Assembly: GCA_944362705.1 (NCBI GenBank)
Contig: CALVTO010000003.1
Span: 1 to 64,000, forward strand
From: an uncultured Clostridia bacterium
GTDB taxonomy: Bacteria; Bacillota; Clostridia; Christensenellales; UBA1242
DNA length: 64,000 nt
Direction: 5' to 3'
The notes beneath the pieces were generated by a model. The model was not told the origin of the DNA. It did not search any database and worked only from the letters and a program-made list of their open reading frames with translations. Both the position numbers and the translations under genes were made by a program. Positions 42,704-50,923 of the stretch are shown piece by piece (position 1 is the stretch's first letter; every line of letters begins with the position of its first letter).

Positions 42704-43657
42704 TTACATATATTTGTCTATCATGCCAAACACGGCGTTCCAATAAGCTGTTGGGTTAACAGTGGCTGCGTAGGCATGAGCGGCTCCTTCTACAATCAGC
42801 TTTTCTTTCGGTAGCGTTGGGTTAGCATTATAAAGCTGTTCGAGCATGGTAAATGGAACAAAATCATCTTCGGTGCCGTGAATGAACAAAGTTGGCGTTT
42901 TAGATTTTTGTAATTGTTGAATACAGCTTGCCTCGGTGATATTAAACCCCGTAAAGCGTTTGGCAAACATGATAGCAATATCCATAATAGGACGTGCTGG
43001 AATAGAGCCAAACTCTTCTAAAATATAAGCAAATTGGTCGTACACAGAAGTGTAGCCACAATCTTCAATGGCAACTTTTACATTGCTTGGCAACATTTCG
43101 CCAGTGGTCATCATAACCGTGGCTGCGCCCATAGATACACCATGCAACACAATTTTACATTGCGCATCTTGCGCAACAAGGCCTTGTATCCATTGCACAA
43201 TATCTAGCCTATCGTACCAGCCCATGCGAATATACTCTCCACCACTGCCAGAGTGCCCACGCAAATTAGGCATTAACACATTAAAGCCTGCATCGTAAAA
43301 CGTTTTTGCATAATAACTCATATCTTCGCTTGTGCCACGGTAACCATGTATGGTAATGACCCATTGATTGGTATACTCTGGTTGTAAAATTTCCCAACCT
43401 GTTACGGTAGCGCCATCGTACGAAACCAACTTTACCGCTTGGCGACCTGATTCGTTGATTAACCATTCGGTTTCTTCTAGTTGGGGAAAATCGGGCTGTT
43501 CAAAAGGTGGCTCCATAGTAATGACAAATGCAGAAGAAAACGCCACTTGGCAAAAAGCATAACCAAGCGCAATATACCCCATGGTTAATATACATATAAT
43601 GCAACAAAAGCCTATATAAAATTGCTTTGCTATTTGTTTTTGCTTTTGTGTAATCAT
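42704..43657 (-). CDS. Alpha/beta hydrolase, membrane-anchored
   Basis: A 317-residue hydrolase with one N-terminal membrane helix (about 12-40) and an extracytoplasmic alpha/beta fold. The triad is visible: Ser in LHGVSMGAAT, Asp in HGTEDDFVP and His in GAAHAYA. It resembles YqkD-like hydrolases. The ATG at 43657 directly follows the trxA stop codon with no good ribosome binding site, so it should be coupled to trxA. An in-frame TTG at 43672 is a less likely start. The substrate is unknown. Confidence 0.8.
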   Translation of the reverse strand: MITQKQKQIAKQFYIGFCCIICILTMGYIALGYAFCQVAFSSAFVITMEPPFEQPDFPQLEETEWLINESGRQAVKLVSYDGATVTGWEILQPEYTNQWVITIHGYRGTSEDMSYYAKTFYDAGFNVLMPNLRGHSGSGGEYIRMGWYDRLDIVQWIQGLVAQDAQCKIVLHGVSMGAATVMMTTGEMLPSNVKVAIEDCGYTSVYDQFAYILEEFGSIPARPIMDIAIMFAKRFTGFNITEASCIQQLQKSKTPTLFIHGTEDDFVPFTMLEQLYNANPTLPKEKLIVEGAAHAYAATVNPTAYWNAVFGMIDKYM

Positions 43658-43658
43658 A

Positions 43659-43970
43659 TTACATTTCTTCAATTAAACGGATAAGTTGATTTTTGGTGAT
43701 GTACCCCATTTGTTTATGCATAAGTACACCATCTTTATAAAAAAGTAATGTAGGAATGCTCATGATACGAAACTTGTAAGCAAGTGCCTCTTCTTCGTCG
43801 ACATTTATTTTTACAATTTTTACTTTGCCGTTAAGTTCTTTTTCGACTTCTTCTAATTCTGGTGCTAACATTTTGCATGGACCACACCAATCGGCATAAA
43901 AATCGACAACGACAACGCCTTGTGCTTGTTCTACTTCTTGTGAAAAATTTTGTTGTGTAATGTGTTTCAT
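43659..43970 (-). CDS. trxA: Thioredoxin
   Basis: A 103-residue thioredoxin with the WCGPC active site (FYADWCGPCKMLAPE), the cis-Pro loop MSIPTLLFY and the usual length. Its ATG overlaps the trxB stop codon (ATGA), and AAGGAG lies 7 nt upstream. It is reduced by TrxB in the same operon. Confidence 0.95.
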   Translation of the reverse strand: MKHITQQNFSQEVEQAQGVVVVDFYADWCGPCKMLAPELEEVEKELNGKVKIVKINVDEEEALAYKFRIMSIPTLLFYKDGVLMHKQMGYITKNQLIRLIEEM

Positions 43971-44809
43971 TCTTTTTCTCCTTTCATGATTTGCATGGCT
44001 ACTTCCATACCTTGGTATACGGCTTTGGCAATTTGCGCCACGCCCGCAGTGCAATCGCCACACGCATAAAAATTAGGTATATTGGTTTGACCATGTGTAT
44101 TTGTAACAATTTTATTATTTTCTATTTGGCAACCAAGCTTTCGAGCCATATCGGTTGCACCCATTGTGCCTAGCGCCACAAACAAACCTTGCACGGCAAG
44201 TGTAGAGCCATCTTCAAACACAATCGTTTCTAACGTTTCCGAGCCTTGCAACGACGCTATTTTTTTCTCTATAACTTGCGAATACTTTCCCTTTAACGGT
44301 TGCCCGTTGGTAAGTATGATTACGCTTTTAGCCAAGTTTTTTAAATAAGTTGCTTCTTCTATAGCATATGCCGCATTTCCAAGAACTGCCACGGCTTTGT
44401 TTTTATAAAAAAAGCCATCGCACACGGCGCAATAACTTACACCTTTGCCTTGCATGGTTGCCAAGCCTGGTATGTTTGGGCTTTCACGCTTATTACCCGT
44501 AGCGATAACCACGTGCTTGGCCTGATAGGTAGTTTGCTCTGTTTTCATTTCAAAGCCATTTGCTAGCATTTGCAAAGAAACAACTTCTTGCTTTTCGACA
44601 GGAATTTGTAACGAGTTAAGTTGCTGTAAACCCTGTTTATATAGTTCTGGACCGGTGCATACGGTTCCATAATAATTTTCTATGCGCGGAGCATAAAGTA
44701 GCGCGCTATCGGCTTTATCTAGTACAAGCACCTGCCTACCCGCACGTTTTAGATACAATGCGCACGAAACCCCTGCAGGGCCAGCGCCAATGATAACAAC
44801 ATCGTTCAT
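43967..44809 (-). CDS. trxB: Thioredoxin reductase-like flavoprotein
   Basis: A 280-residue flavoprotein. The FAD site is IGAGPAGVSCALYLKRAG and the redox-active disulfide is CAVCDG (about 131-136). The C-terminal FAD motif is FYACGDCTAGVAQIAKAV. The expected NADPH loop GGGxSAxEEA reads VLGNAAYAIEEA, and the HRRxxxR motif that binds the NADPH phosphate is absent. Ferredoxin-dependent thioredoxin reductases of clostridia also lack these, so the electron donor may not be NADPH. The protein is shorter than the usual 300-320 residues. Confidence 0.88.
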   Translation of the reverse strand: MNDVVIIGAGPAGVSCALYLKRAGRQVLVLDKADSALLYAPRIENYYGTVCTGPELYKQGLQQLNSLQIPVEKQEVVSLQMLANGFEMKTEQTTYQAKHVVIATGNKRESPNIPGLATMQGKGVSYCAVCDGFFYKNKAVAVLGNAAYAIEEATYLKNLAKSVIILTNGQPLKGKYSQVIEKKIASLQGSETLETIVFEDGSTLAVQGLFVALGTMGATDMARKLGCQIENNKIVTNTHGQTNIPNFYACGDCTAGVAQIAKAVYQGMEVAMQIMKGEKE

Positions 44810-44910
44810 ATATATCCTCTTTATATTATTTATATAAGTATTCGCGCTGGTTTGTCAAATCATTCTTGACTAGGCAATTGAGAAAATTTTTATAAATTAC
44901 AAAAAAAATA

Positions 44911-44939
44911 TTGACATTTATTTTTCACTTTGGTATGAT
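44911..44939 (+). promoter_or_regulatory. Promoter of the tRNA-Ala/tRNA-Ile unit
   Basis: TTGACA (44911-44916), 17 bp, TATGAT (44934-44939), upstream of tRNA-Ala. Confidence 0.7.
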
Positions 44940-44963
44940 AAACGAGCGTTGTAAATGCGTTAC

Positions 44964-45040
44964 GGGGGTATAGCTCAGCTGGCTAGAGCACCTGCCTTGC
45001 AAGCAGGGGGTCAGCGGTTCGAATCCGCTTACCTCCACCA
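44964..45040 (+). tRNA. tRNA-Ala(TGC)
   Basis: A complete cloverleaf: acceptor GGGGGTA / TACCTCC, D arm GCTCAGCTGGCTAGAGC, anticodon loop CTTGCAA with TGC, T arm AGCGG-TTCGAAT-CCGCT, and encoded CCA. tRNA-Ile follows 42 bp later. Confidence 0.96.
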
Positions 45041-45082
45041 ATACACGTAGACAGTTGGTAAAGTCTTTAACACAAACCATAT

Positions 45083-45159
45083 AGAGATGTAGCTCAGCCG
45101 GTTAGAGCACCACCCTGATAAGGTGGGGGTCGGTGGTTCGAGTCCACTCATCTCTACCA
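45083..45159 (+). tRNA. tRNA-Ile(GAT)
   Basis: A complete cloverleaf: acceptor AGAGATG / CATCTCT, D arm GCTCAGCCGGTTAGAGC, anticodon GAT in CTGATAA, T arm GGTGG-TTCGAGT-CCACT, and encoded CCA. Its 3' part and terminator are repeated twice downstream within a tandem repeat. Confidence 0.96.
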
Positions 45160-45196
45160 GAAGAAACGAGAGCCTGGTTGCTTTCGTTTTTTTGTT

Positions 45197-45451
45197 ATTT
45201 CCCCACCTTGCGGGCGGTAGCACGCGGTGGCGCGCGGTAGCGAGACACCATCAGGGTGGAACCCTGCATTGAAAATTGCCGAAAGTATTTCGGCCTAAGG
45301 TGGGGTCGGTGGTTCGCTCCTGTCGGAGCCAGACCGCAACAAAAGTTGCTCCCGGCTTTGGCTAAAAATTTGCCACTGGCAACTTTTTGCACGCGTCGCC
45401 CCACTCATCTCTACCAGAAAAAAACGAGAGCTTAGCTGCTTTCGTTTTTTT
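45197..45451 (+). repeat. GC-rich tandem repeat, unit 1 (255 bp)
   Basis: The unit starts at ATTTCCCCACC. It contains hairpins CAGGG-TGGAA-CCCTG and CCGAAA-GTA-TTTCGG, then a tRNA-Ile piece from the anticodon stem to the T loop (AAGGTGGGGTCGGTGGTTCG). An 84-bp insert follows in the T loop (45317-45400), with hairpins CTCC-TGTC-GGAG and GCAAC-AAAA-GTTGC. The tRNA 3' end and CCA come next, then a copy of the tRNA terminator. It is much richer in GC than its surroundings. No credible protein is encoded. Confidence 0.85.
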
Positions 45452-45706
45452 ATTTCCCCACCTTGCGGGCGGTAGCACGCGGTGGCACGCGGTAGCGAGA
45501 CACCATCAGGGTGGAACCCTGCATTGAAAATTGCCGAAAGTATTTCGGCCTAAGGTGGGGGTCGGTGGTTCGCTCCTGTCGGAGCCAGACCGCAACAAAA
45601 GTTGCTCCCGGCTTTGGCTAAAAACTTGCCACTGGCAACTTTTTGCACGCGTCGCCCCACTCATCTCTACCAGAACAAAACGAGAGCTTAGTTGCTTTCG
45701 TTTTTT
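45452..45706 (+). repeat. GC-rich tandem repeat, unit 2 (255 bp)
   Basis: A nearly identical second copy of unit 1, beginning at the same ATTTCCCCACC junction. It differs by a few substitutions and short length changes (for example GGTGGCACGC for GGTGGCGCGC, and one extra G in the AAGGTGGGGG run). The tRNA-Ile 3' end CCACTCATCTCTACCAGAA therefore occurs three times, at 45144, 45401 and 45657, with about 256-bp spacing. Confidence 0.85.
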
Positions 45707-45714
45707 TTAATATT

Positions 45715-46083
45715 CTAAATTTTTCTTGAAAAATCTTCCTTTGCAGGTTTTTGTCTCCATATTTCAGATTCAAACCACTGTTCCTGAAATTCGGTTAAAG
45801 CTCTAATTTGCTCATCTGTATACGTTTTGTTTGCTGGCACAACCACAAGTTTATCATCGTTATCACTTGTTCTATGAATAACAGCAATAACTTTGCCTTC
45901 AAACGTTTCTAATGGCTCAAATACGCCTAAAACATATGCATCTAATTCTTCCCCATCACCTGAAACCGTATTGGGAATATACCCATAATTTACAGGATAT
46001 ACAAACCCGTGTTTAGGGTGCTTGCTCCCCATAGGCCTATCCATCTTCACTTTTACCATTTTCCCAAGATATTCTTTACTCAT
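45715..46083 (-). CDS. ppa: Inorganic pyrophosphatase, short family I type
   Basis: A 122-residue soluble pyrophosphatase that hydrolyses PPi to two phosphates. The signatures are HPKHGFVYPVNYGYIPN, the acidic motif DGEELDAYVLG (equivalent to DGDPxDxxxL) and TSDNDDKLVVVP. It is shorter than the about 175-residue E. coli enzyme but matches short forms in Firmicutes. AGGAGG lies upstream of ATG. Confidence 0.85.
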   Translation of the reverse strand: MSKEYLGKMVKVKMDRPMGSKHPKHGFVYPVNYGYIPNTVSGDGEELDAYVLGVFEPLETFEGKVIAVIHRTSDNDDKLVVVPANKTYTDEQIRALTEFQEQWFESEIWRQKPAKEDFSRKI

Positions 46084-46165
46084 ACATTTTCCTCCTTTTT
46101 ATAAACCTATTTAAACAACATTTTGTGTTGTTTTTTAATATTTGACATAAAAATCCATGACAATG

Positions 46166-46651
46166 TTATGCCTGAACGCGATCTATAATTTCTTGATTTT
46201 CTAAGCCTTTTAACAACACTTCTTTTAACGCAGTTGGACGGACATCTAAACTTTGCAGTTCTTCCAAGGTAATCCATGTAAATTTATGCACTCTTTTGCG
46301 CCCTTTATCTATTTCTTCTTTATAAAAATTCGTTGTTTTTAAGGGTTGTTTACTTTTTAAAAGATAATAAAACCCTATTTCGTGAAAAGGTTTTCCATCT
46401 TCCCTTTGAAAAAACAGTTGTATGTTCGCCAGCGTTTTTACAATTTCCGTTTGAATGTTGGTTTCTTCTAACACTTCTCGAATAACCGCTGTTTTTGTAT
46501 CTTCTCCAAGTTCCACATGTCCACCTGGGTAACTAAAAAACGGAGCATTGTCACAGTTATTTATAAGTATTTTACCTTCTGAAAGTATAACGCCACATAC
46601 CCTTAATTTAAAAGAACCATCTTCTTTATAAAATTTTACATCACTTGCCAT
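46166..46651 (-). CDS. NUDIX hydrolase
   Basis: A 161-residue NUDIX protein. The Nudix box is visible as GHVELGEDTKTAVIREVLEE, which binds Mg and cleaves a nucleoside diphosphate-linked substrate. LRVCGVILSEGKILI forms the first strands. The substrate is unknown. AAGGG lies 11 nt before the ATG at 46651. A GTG at 46657 is an alternative start. A promoter (TTGCAC-17-TAAAAT) lies upstream. Confidence 0.83.
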   Translation of the reverse strand: MASDVKFYKEDGSFKLRVCGVILSEGKILINNCDNAPFFSYPGGHVELGEDTKTAVIREVLEETNIQTEIVKTLANIQLFFQREDGKPFHEIGFYYLLKSKQPLKTTNFYKEEIDKGRKRVHKFTWITLEELQSLDVRPTALKEVLLKGLENQEIIDRVQA

Positions 46652-46835
46652 AAACACTTTACCCTTTTACATATTAAAATATTTTATATGATTTTAAATT
46701 TTAGTGCAATTGTACAACAAAACATGTAACGCCCACGTGTACCATTTCCCTATTTGTTCACAAATTTTCTTATTATATATAGTATATTATATATTGAAAT
46801 TTGTAAAACACTTCTTTTATCATCATGTATTTTGT

Positions 46836-46864
46836 TTGCTATAAGCTTAAAAAAATGGCATACT
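46836..46864 (+). promoter_or_regulatory. Promoter of the standalone YgjV gene
   Basis: TTGCTA (46836-46841), 17 bp, CATACT (46859-46864). The mRNA would begin about 13 nt before the start codon, just enough for the GGAG site. Confidence 0.6.
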
Positions 46865-46883
46865 TTTTGTGTTTGGAGTTTCT

Positions 46884-47432
46884 ATGTATATCACATCACA
46901 AGTTTTAGTTTTTGTTGGTTTAGTTATTGATTTGGTTGGGCGCTGTTTTAAGCATAAGAAACAAATTTTATTTTTTAATGTAACTGCGTCGTTATTCTAC
47001 GTTTCTAGCTATGTATTTTTACAAAGTTGGTTAGGTGCCATTGCCAACGGATTAAATTTAATAAGAAATATTTGGTATATGCGTTTAGATGAAAAAGAAT
47101 GCAACCAAGCTTCTTATATATTGCCCGCTTGCTTGATTACTTGCCTTTTTGCAATAAGTTTAGGTATATTCTGGAAAAACGCATTAGACCTTGTTTTATT
47201 ACTTTCCATGCTGCTTGTTACTATAGGTTTTTCTTTTAAAAACGTATTTGTGGTAAGATGGACGATTATTGCAAACAGCATCGTTTGGGGAATTTACAAT
47301 TTTTCCATTGCCGGCTACGTAAATTTTGCATGCGATATGATAGGCCTAACCATAGCACTTGTTTCCATTATTTATTACCACTATATGCCACACAAAATGA
47401 AAGAAAATAAAGTAGAAAAAACACATAAATAA
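46884..47432 (+). CDS. YgjV-family inner membrane protein
   Basis: A 182-residue membrane protein with about six helices, similar in layout to the YgjV domain of the 7591 fusion (repeated hydrophobic segments interrupted by FKNVFVVRWTIIAN and YNFSIAGYVN). The function of YgjV is unknown. GGAG is 5 nt upstream of the ATG at 46884. A terminator follows. Confidence 0.8.
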   Translation: MYITSQVLVFVGLVIDLVGRCFKHKKQILFFNVTASLFYVSSYVFLQSWLGAIANGLNLIRNIWYMRLDEKECNQASYILPACLITCLFAISLGIFWKNALDLVLLLSMLLVTIGFSFKNVFVVRWTIIANSIVWGIYNFSIAGYVNFACDMIGLTIALVSIIYYHYMPHKMKENKVEKTHK

Positions 47433-47434
47433 AC

Positions 47435-47472
47435 AAAAGAAGTTCAAAATGAGTGAACTTCTTTTGTTTTAT
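47435..47472 (+). terminator. Terminator of the YgjV gene
   Basis: ACAAAAGAAGTTCA / TGAACTTCTTTTGT followed by T residues. Confidence 0.8.
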
Positions 47473-47518
47473 TACACGAATCATTTACTTTTCTTTTAAA
47501 ATTTTTTCAAAGCCTGTT

Positions 47519-47713
47519 TTAAAATAGATAAATTTGTTCATCTTGAAAATATGCAATGCAGTTTTTACCCGCTTTATACCAACCTTTTTCTTCCCCGTTT
47601 ATATCAAACATACTTGGGTCACGCTGTGCTAATTCGTGCACTTGGTCGGTCAACTCTTTTTTTTCAAGTTTTCTATGCTTTACAACGCGGAATATTTTTT
47701 ATAATCTTTCCAT
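47519..47713 (-). pseudogene. Remnant of a small gene
   Basis: A 60-codon frame on the minus strand (stop TAA at 47519-47521) reads like real protein (VHELAQRDPSMFDINGEEKG, ending CIAYFQDEQIYLF) but has no start codon. An in-frame ATG at 47713 is followed after three codons by TAA. It may be the tail of a decayed gene. The remaining part of this 430-bp gap (47714-47861) holds only the promoter TTGACG-17-TATACT (47800-47828) of the next gene. Confidence 0.4.
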
Positions 47714-47861
47714 AATATACTATTTCTACATCTTTAAATTGTTGAAATATTTTAAGGCTCAAGAAACTCTCCATCCCCTAATCATTTTATTGTAATTATT
47801 TGACGATAATACGCGTTTATTTTATACTACATAAATAAAAAAACAATAAAAAGGAGCTTGT

Positions 47862-48509
47862 ATGCAAACGATACGTGCGGTAATTTTTGACGTTGACGGG
47901 CTTATGTTTGACAGCGAACGTGTTGGCAAACGTATTTTGGAAAAGTTAAATAAACAACTTTCTATTCCATTAACCGAAACTTGGCGACAAAGTATTTGCG
48001 GTAAAAACGAAGAAACAATACGAAATGAACTAAAAAAAATGTTCCCCGACTTAGATGTAGTATCTTACAGAAACTCTTTTTTTGAAAATGTACAGGCTAT
48101 TTTTCATAAGCGTGGCGCAAAATGCAAAAAGGGATTAAAAGCCTTACTAAAATTTTTACAAAAAAACCATATTCCTATGGCCATTGCTTCGGGCAGTAAA
48201 TTACCACATATTAAAAATTTGTTAGCAAAGGCACATATAGATACATCTATTTTTTCTGCGATTGTTTGCGGAAGTGACAACGTTTTGCCTAAACCTCACC
48301 CAGATATTTTTTTGAAAACTTGTGAACACCTACACGCAAACCCAGAACATACCATTGTTTTAGAAGATTCACCTAACGGAATTCTAGGAGCATATAAAGC
48401 AGGTTGCATACCTATTATGGTGCCTGATTTAATAAAACCTACACCAGAAATACAAACAATGTGTTACAAAATTTTACCTAATCTTTACAAGGTTAGAAAA
48501 GAATTGTAA
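47862..48509 (+). CDS. HAD hydrolase, beta-phosphoglucomutase-like
   Basis: A 215-residue HAD-IA protein with all four motifs: IFDVDGLMFDS (motif I), IASGSK (II), the Lys in VLPKPHPDIF (III) and VLEDSPNGILGAYKAG (IV). The subgroup includes sugar-phosphate mutases and phosphatases and the substrate is not clear. AAGGAG and a promoter (TTGACG-17-TATACT) precede it. Confidence 0.85.
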   Translation: MQTIRAVIFDVDGLMFDSERVGKRILEKLNKQLSIPLTETWRQSICGKNEETIRNELKKMFPDLDVVSYRNSFFENVQAIFHKRGAKCKKGLKALLKFLQKNHIPMAIASGSKLPHIKNLLAKAHIDTSIFSAIVCGSDNVLPKPHPDIFLKTCEHLHANPEHTIVLEDSPNGILGAYKAGCIPIMVPDLIKPTPEIQTMCYKILPNLYKVRKEL

Positions 48510-48530
48510 AAACTAAATATTACAAGAAAA

Positions 48531-48562
48531 AGATTTCACAATTGTGTGAAATCTTTTTCTTT
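48531..48562 (+). terminator. Terminator after the HAD gene
   Basis: AAAAAGATTTCACA / TGTGAAATCTTTTT, bidirectional between convergent genes. Confidence 0.75.
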
Positions 48563-48625
48563 AAATTTTGCTAATTTTTTTAATTACAACCTACACATTG
48601 ATCAAAAGCAACCTGTTTTATTAAG

Positions 48626-49462
48626 TTATCTTTCTTGAGACAAATATTGTTTGTTTGCAACGTCTTTCATCTTTTTCTTTGCAACTTCTTTTCGGACTTC
48701 CGTTGTTTGCACCACCAAACCGGCCTCTTTTCTACCTTCAACCAACTCGCCGTCAGTTAAAGGTCTTACTTCTGGTTCTTTTTCAGTTTGCTGTTCATTT
48801 TGTTGTATCTTTTCTTGTTCCGCAATGTTTTTATGTATAGCTTGTTCTAAATTAGGAAATCTTTTAAACAATTCCTCCGGAATATACTTTATACTATCTT
48901 GATTTTTCGCACAATAACTTCCCACTATTTCTTCTACCGAGATAGGTTCACAACTTTGATTCCTATCCTTAGATTCACTAGCTTCTTTAGGTAATAAAAC
49001 ATTTAATCCATCTCTAGTAGAGGTTTTATAATAGCCTTTATTTTTCATATTAAAGTTACCTATTACAACACCATCTTTTGTGATAACATCATATGTTTTA
49101 TCTTTTTCGTTTAAACCTACATACAGATCATCGCCATAGATATTGGTATCGAGTTTCGAAATGCTTCGATACGGCACATCTTGCATTATACGTTGCACTG
49201 CCGCAGGCGCACTTTCACCCATACGCAATAATTCACTCATAGATTTAGACTGTATTACTAAATTTTTTACCGAAGCTACTTGATCTACACGTTTCGTTGG
49301 CTGAGTAGATGATTTTTTTGCAATTTTTTCAAAAAAGGCTTTAATTCTTGACTGCTTTTTGGTTTTTTGTACTTTTGCATCTACAAACTCCCCATATTCC
49401 ACATAAACGTTACCTCGATTTTTCATTGCACTTTTAATATATTTAGGATCTATCTGTTGCAT
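48626..49462 (-). CDS. Hypothetical protein
   Basis: A 278-residue soluble, charged protein without signal peptide or membrane segment. Residues 30-70 are basic and Lys-rich. A central region (about 100-155) looks beta-rich (NIYGDDLYVGLNEKDKTYDV). The C-terminus (about 200-278) is Glu- and Gln-rich and probably coiled-coil. AGGAGG precedes the ATG. I do not recognise the family. Confidence 0.6.
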   Translation of the reverse strand: MQQIDPKYIKSAMKNRGNVYVEYGEFVDAKVQKTKKQSRIKAFFEKIAKKSSTQPTKRVDQVASVKNLVIQSKSMSELLRMGESAPAAVQRIMQDVPYRSISKLDTNIYGDDLYVGLNEKDKTYDVITKDGVVIGNFNMKNKGYYKTSTRDGLNVLLPKEASESKDRNQSCEPISVEEIVGSYCAKNQDSIKYIPEELFKRFPNLEQAIHKNIAEQEKIQQNEQQTEKEPEVRPLTDGELVEGRKEAGLVVQTTEVRKEVAKKKMKDVANKQYLSQER

Positions 49463-49609
49463 TTCTACCTCCTTAAAAAACCAAAAAAAAATATATATAT
49501 ATATTACTTTACATTATGACCATTGTCAACAATTTATCAATTTCTTACTCTATCTTTAATTTGTATGCTGTTTTGCATGTATCTGAAACATAATATAGTT
49601 TACATACAT

Positions 49610-49993
49610 TTATTTGTAAACAATCCAACCTGCACCATTGCTTCTTGGAACAACCATTGGCGGAATACGCACCACATTTTTTAACCAAACAAGCGTGCAA
49701 TACTTTTTTTGCAAAGTTGATTACCAATCTTCAAATGTATCTGTCCCTATTTGCTTCCCGTACATAATGCGAATTTCTTCTACTTTTTGCGGAGTTAAAG
49801 TAAAGTACTTCACATCTGCAACTTCAGCTTTTGCCATAACGGGTTGCCCTGTTTTTTTGATAAGCAACTCATCTCCTACTTATATTTTTTGGTAAGGCAC
49901 GAATTTATGCACACCCCAACGACTTTCATTTGTTTTCTCCCCACGAAGCACCATACTAAAATACGGTTCTTTTAAGATAACAATATGTTTTAT
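49610..49993 (-). pseudogene. ASCH-domain protein, inactivated by point mutations
   Basis: The 128-codon minus-strand frame reads as an ASCH-domain (PUA-like) protein: KHIVILKEPYFSMVLRGEK, then VGDELLIKKTGQP, VKYFTLTP, KYCTLVWLK and the ending SNGAGWIVYK. It has three defects in a single uninterrupted frame. The start codon is ATA instead of ATG, and in-frame TAA stops lie inside (after VPYQKI and after FEDW). The ribosome binding site GGAG remains upstream. The ATA overlaps the stop of the upstream gene as ATAA, where ATGA would be expected. Confidence 0.8.
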
Positions 49994-50388
49994 ATTTTTT
50001 CTCCTTCCCACAATTGTATCCAACCAAGAGACAGCCACCTTTGTATTTCATCGTAACAAAAAACTTGTTTATCTGGCATTTGGTAAATAAAAGTTTGAAT
50101 ATTTTTTCCATACACTGCATGTAACGATACAGCAAAATGTAATTCAGCAAACCCCGCAGCGCCAATATACCCTTGCACCCCGTTTTTATCGTAATTAAAT
50201 AACAACAACACATCGGTTTGCGCGATGCTCTTCATAAATGTTTGGTGTATTTGTGAATACATTTTTTCAAAATCACCCGTAATCGGTTTTGGATAATCTA
50301 AAATTGTATATTGCTTAGCTAATTTTTCTACTAAGTTTTGTATGTTTTGTTGGTTAGATACACTACCAGATACAACGATGGTTTGCAT
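49990..50388 (-). CDS. Nucleoside 2-deoxyribosyltransferase-like protein
   Basis: A 132-residue Rossmann-like protein with an N-terminal VSGSVSN loop and the segment FNYDKNGVQGYIGAAGFAELHFA, as found in nucleoside 2-deoxyribosyltransferase-like families. Enzymatic activity is not proven and the short length suggests a divergent member. It overlaps the broken ASCH gene. AAGGGG precedes the ATG. Confidence 0.65.
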   Translation of the reverse strand: MQTIVVSGSVSNQQNIQNLVEKLAKQYTILDYPKPITGDFEKMYSQIHQTFMKSIAQTDVLLLFNYDKNGVQGYIGAAGFAELHFAVSLHAVYGKNIQTFIYQMPDKQVFCYDEIQRWLSLGWIQLWEGEKI

Positions 50389-50431
50389 ATGAATCCCCCT
50401 TATGAAAACTCATTTTTGAAGTAACACGAGT

Positions 50432-50908
50432 TTACAAGTTTAAACTTTTTACCCATGCCGAAAGTTCTTGGCTGGTCACATTGGGTTGAAAGACTTTTCC
50501 AGAAAGGAATTTTACTTTAGGGGCGCTTGATGAAAGAATAGCATTTGTTTTTCCCATACCGCTACCACCCGAAGTGGCAAAAGGAACAATGATTGTATTT
50601 TCAAAAGAATAACTTTCTAAAAATGTGTTAATAATGGTGGGTGCAACATACCACCAAATAGGAAAACCTAGAAATACAACATGATACGCTTGCATATTCT
50701 CTATTTTATGAACAATTTCGGGGCGAGAATTAGGGTTCGCCATTTCGACGCTACTACGCGACAATGGGTTTTGCCAATTAAGGTCGTTGCTTGTATACGG
50801 CTGTTGCGGTAGTATTTCAAATAGATCGGCTTGCAAAGTTTGTGCTAGCATTTGCGCCACTTTTTTTGTATGACCCGTGGCACTAAAATATGCAACTAGT
50901 GCTTTCAT
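50432..50908 (-). CDS. Flavodoxin
   Basis: A 158-residue FMN-binding protein. The phosphate loop is YFSATGHTKK (about 7-16). The flavin-contact segments are FLGFPIWWYVAPT and FATSGGSGMG. AAGGAG precedes the ATG. It starts 15 bp after the upstream hydrolase gene, with which it probably forms an operon. It likely serves as an electron carrier or NADPH-linked reductase-like flavodoxin. Confidence 0.85.
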   Translation of the reverse strand: MKALVAYFSATGHTKKVAQMLAQTLQADLFEILPQQPYTSNDLNWQNPLSRSSVEMANPNSRPEIVHKIENMQAYHVVFLGFPIWWYVAPTIINTFLESYSFENTIIVPFATSGGSGMGKTNAILSSSAPKVKFLSGKVFQPNVTSQELSAWVKSLNL

Positions 50909-50923
50909 ATACTTCTCCTTACT

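Noticed and set aside
45251-45268. GGGTGGAACC in the repeat as a T-box core
   Set aside because: No stem I, specifier loop or downstream synthetase gene, and the word is part of a small hairpin CAGGG-TGGAA-CCCTG.
45029-45404. Small minus-strand reading frames over tRNA-Ala, tRNA-Ile and the first repeat unit
   Set aside because: They are antisense to structural RNA and repeat sequence, have no ribosome binding sites and resemble the well-known spurious antisense-tRNA proteins.
45197-45706. Two-unit tandem repeat as a CRISPR array
   Set aside because: Units are 255 bp and almost identical throughout, without alternating short repeats and variable spacers, and no cas gene is near.
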